DNA from: Candidatus Woesearchaeota archaeon
GTDB lineage: Archaea > Nanobdellota > Nanobdellia > Woesearchaeales > GW2011-AR4
Direction: 5' to 3'
NCBI GenBank assembly: GCA_018303685.1
Contig: JAGVXS010000063.1
Location: 1-53,477 of the forward strand
Length of the DNA stretch: 53,477 nucleotides
Below the pieces are notes generated by a model, which searched no databases, was not told the origin of the DNA, and saw only the letters and a program-made list of their open reading frames with translations. Position 1 is the first letter of the stretch. Each line of letters begins with the position of its first letter. The position numbers and the translations under genes were made by a program. Of the stretch, positions 49,852-53,477 are shown piece after piece.

Positions 49852-50087
49852 TATAAATTAATAGACTTATATTTAATCTTCAAATAACCCACACATTCTC
49901 AATTCTTAAAGTAAAGTTAAAAGAAAAAAGTTAGGCTGAGTTTTTGTGGTAATAAAAGCGAACCGTTTAATTCCCCGTTATGTGATCTGATAAGTTCACA
50001 TCTACAGAATTAAGCGAAAGTAATGTAGCGACCTTGTAAAAGGGAAAACCATAATGAAGAAGCGGCACGAACGAACATATAACATAG

Positions 50088-50107
50088 TTATGGCGAACTT
50101 TCATCTT
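50088..50107 (-). repeat. Right inverted repeat of the accessory segment
   Basis: The plus strand reads TTATGGCGAACTTTCATCT; its complement matches the left repeat at 47924-47942. Together they bracket about 2.18 kb that contains the three membrane-protein genes. Confidence 0.4.
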
Positions 50108-50129
50108 ACCAACCACTGGACATCTTCAC

Positions 50130-50143
50130 GCAAACTATATAAA
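50130..50143 (+). promoter_or_regulatory. TATA box of the Cas4-like gene
   Basis: AAACTATATAAACC, centred about 28 bases before ATG 50166. Confidence 0.5.
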
Positions 50144-50165
50144 CCAATTCTACAGCGAAATTGCC

Positions 50166-51014
50166 ATGAAAATCTCAGTTTCTTTGCTGTCAAGCTATCT
50201 GTACTGCTCCAGAAAGCTGTTTCTTGAGAAAGTGCTGCTTCTGAAAGAGCCTCCAAAAGAGTCTTTGGTGCTTGGCTCTATAAGGCATGAAACATATGAC
50301 AATATAAACAAGGCAGAAGAGTTAATTGTCACTTCAATAGCGAAAAAGACGCCTCTTGCAGGCCTTGAAGTTATGTACAGGCAGAAATACCTCCAGATTC
50401 TAAGGCAGGCTATAGCCAACAACAGGCAGAGGCTTGAAGACGTCAATCTAAGCATGCTGGACGCCTACAGGAGAAGCTCTGCCTTTATAAGCGACGAGTC
50501 AATGACAAGGGCAAGCAACATATTCAGCTTCATAGAATCAAACAACGTTTTTGGAGATGAATTATGGCAGAGGCTGGAGCCAAAGATACTATCAGAGCTT
50601 AGAGTTGAGTCAGAAACTTTGAGACTAAAGGGCATAATTGACCAAGTTCATGTTTATAATGGCGAATACGTGCCTTTTGAGCTTAAGACAGGCAGAGCCC
50701 CAAATGACGGAGTGTGGCCATCGCACAGGGTACAGCTTGCAGCTTACTCATTGCTTTTGCAGGAGCACTTCAAAAAGCCAATTAAAGAGGGCTTTGTTGT
50801 GTACCTTGACACAAAGGAAAAAAGGCATATTGCAGTAAATCCATATATGAAAGAGGAGGTAACCCAGATAGTAAATGATATACTGGCATTGCTTGAAAGC
50901 AGGGAACTGCCTGATTTCTGCCATAATGAAAACAAGTGCAGGAAGTGCGGCTTAAAAAGCACTTGCTATAATGAAGAGGAAGTAAGCAATTTGCTGAAAG
51001 TAAGGATAAGCTAA
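50166..51014 (+). CDS. Cas4/Dna2-like PD-(D/E)XK nuclease with Fe-S cysteines, standalone
   Basis: 282 residues. The first cluster Cys is C14 in SSYLYCSRKLF and the last three are in CHNENKCRKCGLKSTC, the four-Cys pattern that holds the 4Fe-4S cluster in Cas4 and Dna2/AddB nucleases. The nuclease core is LRLKGIIDQVHVYNGEYVPFELKTGRAP: Asp, then Glu-x-Lys, with the downstream RVQLAAYSLLLQE (Q-x3-Y motif). It should cut or resect single-stranded DNA ends. No cas1, cas2 or CRISPR repeats occur in the window, so it is a genomic repair-type homologue. The neighbours downstream (PRC-barrel, RFC small) are consistent with DNA metabolism. Confidence 0.8.
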   Translation: MKISVSLLSSYLYCSRKLFLEKVLLLKEPPKESLVLGSIRHETYDNINKAEELIVTSIAKKTPLAGLEVMYRQKYLQILRQAIANNRQRLEDVNLSMLDAYRRSSAFISDESMTRASNIFSFIESNNVFGDELWQRLEPKILSELRVESETLRLKGIIDQVHVYNGEYVPFELKTGRAPNDGVWPSHRVQLAAYSLLLQEHFKKPIKEGFVVYLDTKEKRHIAVNPYMKEEVTQIVNDILALLESRELPDFCHNENKCRKCGLKSTCYNEEEVSNLLKVRIS

Positions 51015-51026
51015 ATCCAAAACTAT

Positions 51027-51069
51027 CGAAAATCAGGGATTTTCGGAGTTTCGGAAAAGAAGTTTTCCG
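51027..51069 (+). terminator. Tandem hairpins after the Cas4-like gene
   Basis: Two adjacent perfect stem-loops: CGAAAATC-AGG-GATTTTCG (51027-51045) and CGGAAAA-GAAG-TTTTCCG (51052-51069). Short AT-rich stems 12 bases after the stop codon suggest a termination or mRNA 3'-end processing region. Confidence 0.45.
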
Positions 51070-51073
51070 CAAC

Positions 51074-51121
51074 ATTTAAATATAACTTCTCTTACAATCC
51101 TTGAGTAATAACTGCAGAGGG
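51074..51121 (+). promoter_or_regulatory. Promoter and Shine-Dalgarno of the PRC-barrel gene
   Basis: TATA-like ATTTAAATATAAC (51074-51086) with expected start near 51106, then GAGGG (51117-51121) 6 bases before ATG 51128. Unlike most first genes here, this one has a leader with a ribosome-binding site, and this places the start at 51128, not 51101. Confidence 0.5.
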
Positions 51122-51127
51122 ATAAAC

Positions 51128-51391
51128 ATGGCTGAAGATGATAAGAAATTCTCAAAGCAACTGATTGGAAAGACTGTTGTGAGCAAGACGGGCAAGAGGT
51201 TTGGAGAGGTTGGAGACATCATTTTCGAGACAAGAAGCGGCGAGCTAATCCATATGGTGCTTCACAACCCGACTTCGTACACAGAAAAGCTTGAGCTTGA
51301 AAAGGACAAGGAAGGGCATATTCTGATACCGTTCAGCGCTGTCATAGCAGTCGGCGACTTCATGGTCGTTGCTGAGGAAGATATTATCTAA
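51128..51391 (+). CDS. PRC-barrel domain protein
   Basis: About 87 residues from ATG 51128 (MAEDDKKFSKQLIGKTVVS). The fold pattern is GKTVVSKTGKRFGEVGDIIFETRSGELIHMVLHNP followed by HILIPFSAVIAVGDFMVVAEEDI, the six-strand PRC barrel. In archaea, related proteins take part in cell division (CdpB type) or RNA processing (RimM-like); sequence alone does not decide. It is a separate small gene between the Cas4-like nuclease and RFC small subunit. Confidence 0.8.
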   Translation: MAEDDKKFSKQLIGKTVVSKTGKRFGEVGDIIFETRSGELIHMVLHNPTSYTEKLELEKDKEGHILIPFSAVIAVGDFMVVAEEDII

Positions 51392-51442
51392 ACATTTTTA
51401 AACATAGTTTGTTTTCTTAGGTAGGACTATTTAGGGGGTTAA

Positions 51443-52402
51443 ATGCATCTAGAAAACGCTCTGTGGACTGAGAAATACCGCCCAAGTGACTTCTCTGAAA
51501 TAAAGGGCCAGAAAGAGATAGTTAAAAGGGTAAAAGCCTTTGTCGAGCAGCAGAATCTGCCGCATTTATTGTTTGCAGGCCCTGCAGGAGTCGGCAAGAC
51601 TAGCCTGTCATTAGTCATTGCAAAAAAGCTGTTCAGTGACTTGTGGCGGCAGAATTTTCTTGAATTAAACGCAAGCGATGAAAGAGGAATTGACATTATA
51701 AGAAACAAGGTAAAGGATTTTGCAAGGACAAGGGCAATAGGAAATGTGCCGTTCAAGATAATTTATCTTGATGAGTGTGATGCATTGACAAGAGAGGCGC
51801 AGCAGGCACTAAGAAGGACTATGGAAAACTACACACAAAACTGCAGGTTTATCTTGTCTGCAAATTACTCCTCAAAAATAATCGAGCCTATACAAAGCAG
51901 GTGCGTTGTCTTCAGGTTCAGGCAATTAGACAAAAAAGACATAATTGAAATCATTGAAAAAATTGCAAAAGACGAGAAATTGAAAATTGACGAGAAGGCA
52001 AAAGAGGCATTATACGAGATTTGCGAAGGAGACTGCAGGAAGCTGGAAAACATCCTGCAAAGCTCTGCTGCAATTGCAGAGCACATAACAGAGGATTTGG
52101 TGCATTCAATGGCTTCAGTGGCAAAGCCAAAAGAGATAAGGGAAGTCTTGGAGCTGGCGTTAAAGAATAAATTCATTGAGGCAAGAAACAAGCTGCTGGG
52201 CCTGATGCTAAACTATGGGTTGGCCGGCATTGACGTGATAAAGCAGATACAAAAAGAGATATTGGATCTGAACTTAGACAACAAGTCAAAAATGATTCTC
52301 ATAGAGAAATGCGGCGAAATTGAGTTTAGGATGACAGAAGGCTCTGACGAGTTTGTGCAGTTGGAAGCCTTGCTGAGCCAGTTTACCCTTGTGGGGAGTT
52401 AA
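51443..52402 (+). CDS. rfcS: Replication factor C small subunit
   Basis: 319 residues. AAA+ clamp loader that opens and loads PCNA. Motifs: EKYRPSDFSEIKGQKEIV (RFC box), FAGPAGVGKTSLSLVIA (Walker A), LELNASDERGIDIIRNKVKDFART, IIYLDECDALTREAQQALRRTME (Walker B) and EPIQSRCVVFRFR (SRC Arg finger). The C-terminal collar domain is present. AGGGGG lies just before the ATG as ribosome-binding site, with TATA-like TTTTTAAACATAG upstream. Its 3' end overlaps the convergent lipoprotein gene by 4 bases. Confidence 0.95.
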   Translation: MHLENALWTEKYRPSDFSEIKGQKEIVKRVKAFVEQQNLPHLLFAGPAGVGKTSLSLVIAKKLFSDLWRQNFLELNASDERGIDIIRNKVKDFARTRAIGNVPFKIIYLDECDALTREAQQALRRTMENYTQNCRFILSANYSSKIIEPIQSRCVVFRFRQLDKKDIIEIIEKIAKDEKLKIDEKAKEALYEICEGDCRKLENILQSSAAIAEHITEDLVHSMASVAKPKEIREVLELALKNKFIEARNKLLGLMLNYGLAGIDVIKQIQKEILDLNLDNKSKMILIEKCGEIEFRMTEGSDEFVQLEALLSQFTLVGS

Positions 52403-53415
52403 GGGGCATCAGCCAAGTGCTTTATCAAAACCTTTTTTTCTTTGCTGTCCAGAATGTTGTAAGTTAACAGTATTCCCATCGTCTTTTCCAGGTCAAGCCT
52501 GTCTGAGACTAGAGAAGCTGTGCAGGTTATTGTCCTTTTGTTTCCAACCAGCTTGACAACGCCCTCAAAACTATTGTCCAAGCCGCCGCATTTCAATTCT
52601 GTAACAACAGGGTCAACAGGAATCTCGAGCAATTCAACTCCCACATTATTTTCAATCTCCCTTCTCGTCCTTGGGTCTCTGGGGCATGCAGCGTCAAAGC
52701 CGCTTGAAGGTGTTCTCTTGTCCCTGCTCCAGAATATGTCTACATTTCCATTTAATGCAATGTCAAAGCTGAACGTGATTTTGTCCTTTCCAACAACACT
52801 CTGCCTGAAATTTGACACCTGCACAGGCGCTGAAGAGCTGTATACTGTCCTTGCCGAGGTAGGCTTGCATATTGCATTGTCCCTCACGTTTATCATGTCC
52901 TTTAGCATGCACAGCTTTGTGTTGGCTTCTGTCCTGTAGTTGTAGCAGGCATCTGCCCTAAAAGTGAACTCCGTGTTGCCGCTGAATTTCCTAGGCACGA
53001 AATTATCGCCGCCTTTCGGGAATGTGACAAATGTTGTTGTCCCCTCCACTATATTGCCTTCTGCATCCCTTTTTCTGGATTCCAGTGTGTCTTCCGGCTG
53101 GTTGTCAGACAAGTCAGAGAATGTCTTGCCAAAGTCGTTTGGGTCAAAGCCAACCAGGTTGACCCTTATGGCATTGCTGTCAACTTTGAACTCGCCGTCA
53201 TTCTTAAGCTTTACAATGACGTTAAACGCAAATGAGGAGTCGTCAGTCACTTCAGGTGGCGGGCTGTCTTTCTCAAAATCCATTGTGATGCCTGCTGTCC
53301 CGCCTATGAAAGGGGTCCTTGGCGCTCCCCCTGTTGCAGCGCCTGTTTTCTTGCAGGCAGAAACTAAAAGAATTAAACAGATAAGCAATGCAATGACATA
53401 ATACTTCTTATTCAT
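52399..53415 (-). CDS. Putative secreted lipoprotein with beta-rich domain
   Basis: 338 residues. The N-terminus MNKKYYVIALLICLILLVSACKK is a lipoprotein signal peptide with lipobox VSAC; the mature part is then Cys-anchored. A low-complexity Gly/Thr/Ala stretch follows (TGAATGG, FIGGTAG), then immunoglobulin-like beta strands (FAFNVIVKLKNDGEFKVDSNAIRVNLVGF) and six later cysteines (ACYNYR, KLCMLK, AICKP, ACPRD, LKCGG, ITCTA) suited to disulfides. It probably sits on the outer face. The start is supported by GAGGC 3 bases before the ATG and a TATA element at 53450-53463. No enzymatic motif seen. Confidence 0.65.
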   Translation of the reverse strand: MNKKYYVIALLICLILLVSACKKTGAATGGAPRTPFIGGTAGITMDFEKDSPPPEVTDDSSFAFNVIVKLKNDGEFKVDSNAIRVNLVGFDPNDFGKTFSDLSDNQPEDTLESRKRDAEGNIVEGTTTFVTFPKGGDNFVPRKFSGNTEFTFRADACYNYRTEANTKLCMLKDMINVRDNAICKPTSARTVYSSSAPVQVSNFRQSVVGKDKITFSFDIALNGNVDIFWSRDKRTPSSGFDAACPRDPRTRREIENNVGVELLEIPVDPVVTELKCGGLDNSFEGVVKLVGNKRTITCTASLVSDRLDLEKTMGILLTYNILDSKEKKVLIKHLADAP

Positions 53416-53418
53416 TTT

Positions 53419-53463
53419 GCCTCTTTTATTTTGATGGACTATTTATTTTAATGTTTATATATA
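53419..53463 (-). promoter_or_regulatory. Promoter and ribosome-binding site of the lipoprotein gene
   Basis: CTTTATATATAAAC (53450-53463) is the TATA element; GAGGC (53419-53423) lies 3 bases before ATG 53415. The element-to-ATG distance of about 41 bases implies a short leader. Confidence 0.5.
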
Positions 53464-53477
53464 AAGTTTTTGGTTTA

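Larger units (their letters stand above)
49852..50165. other. 314-base intergenic region with stem-loops and right inverted repeats
   Basis: No ORF is supported. ATGTGA/TCACAT (49980-49985 with about 49995-50000) nests inside TTAATTC/GAATTAA (about 49967-49973 with 50006-50012). ATAAC/GTTAT (50079-50091 region) lies next to the right inverted repeat. The right end carries the TATA element of the Cas4-like gene. Confidence 0.45.

Noticed and set aside
47924-50107. Integron cassette with attC sites
   Set aside because: The repeats do not fit the RYYYAAC/GTTRRRY core and no integrase is present; only inverted repeats are supported.
50166-51014. CRISPR-Cas locus
   Set aside because: No repeat array, cas1 or cas2 anywhere in the window; only the orphan Cas4-like nuclease.

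Overview
The window reads as one contiguous stretch of an archaeal chromosome. The archaeal marks are archaeal/eukaryotic-type ProRS and TyrRS, FEN1, the RFC small subunit, a PAN-type proteasomal ATPase, a TrmB-family regulator, a PRC-barrel protein and a Cas4/Dna2-like nuclease. Most genes that open a transcription unit have an A/T-rich TATA element centred about 24-31 bases before the start codon, which points to leaderless mRNAs. Genes inside units often overlap by 4 bases (ATGA). Low GC, compact spacing and the gene repertoire suggest a DPANN archaeon (Woesearchaeota/Pacearchaeota-like). That placement is inference; no rRNA or tRNA gene was seen.

Layout. 1-6350: a minus-strand group with two alkaline-phosphatase/sulfatase-superfamily genes, a frameshifted PHP gene, ProRS, a predicted nucleotidyltransferase and, at its head, a winged-helix protein fused to a catalytically dead pyruvate-kinase-like domain, preceded by an inverted-repeat operator. 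6451-10054: a CDP-alcohol phosphatidyltransferase, two membrane proteins and asparagine synthetase. 10126-37456: a large surface-glycan locus. It holds a frameshifted GT-C membrane glycosyltransferase, a GT2, three GT4 enzymes, a WbpB-WbpD-WbpE-like set for a 2,3-diamino-uronic acid, a flippase, a NodB-like protein with a long beta-rich N-terminus, two unusual nucleotidyltransferase-fold proteins, three B12-binding radical SAM proteins and an apparently complete UDP-xylose operon (sugar nucleotidyltransferase, UDP-glucose dehydrogenase, UDP-glucuronate decarboxylase). FEN1 and an HTH/nuclease-like partner are embedded in this locus.

37498-47405: a Trm5-like methyltransferase, a TrmB regulator with palindromic upstream DNA, and a proteolysis island of PAN, two M29-like, one M24 and one M16 peptidase, followed by a P-loop kinase and TyrRS. 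47406-50165: an AT-rich accessory segment with three membrane-protein genes, a striking ~90-nt hairpin and matching inverted repeats about 2.2 kb apart. 50166-53415: an orphan Cas4-like nuclease, a PRC-barrel protein, RFC small subunit and a lipoprotein.

The most unusual items are the winged-helix/pyruvate-kinase pseudoenzyme with its operator; the mirrored promoters between two paralogous radical SAM genes; the inverted-repeat-bounded membrane cassette with its structured RNA candidate; and two convergent nucleotidyltransferase-fold proteins inside a glycan locus. Four one-base frameshifts, two in A runs, mean sequencing error must be excluded before calling those genes dead.
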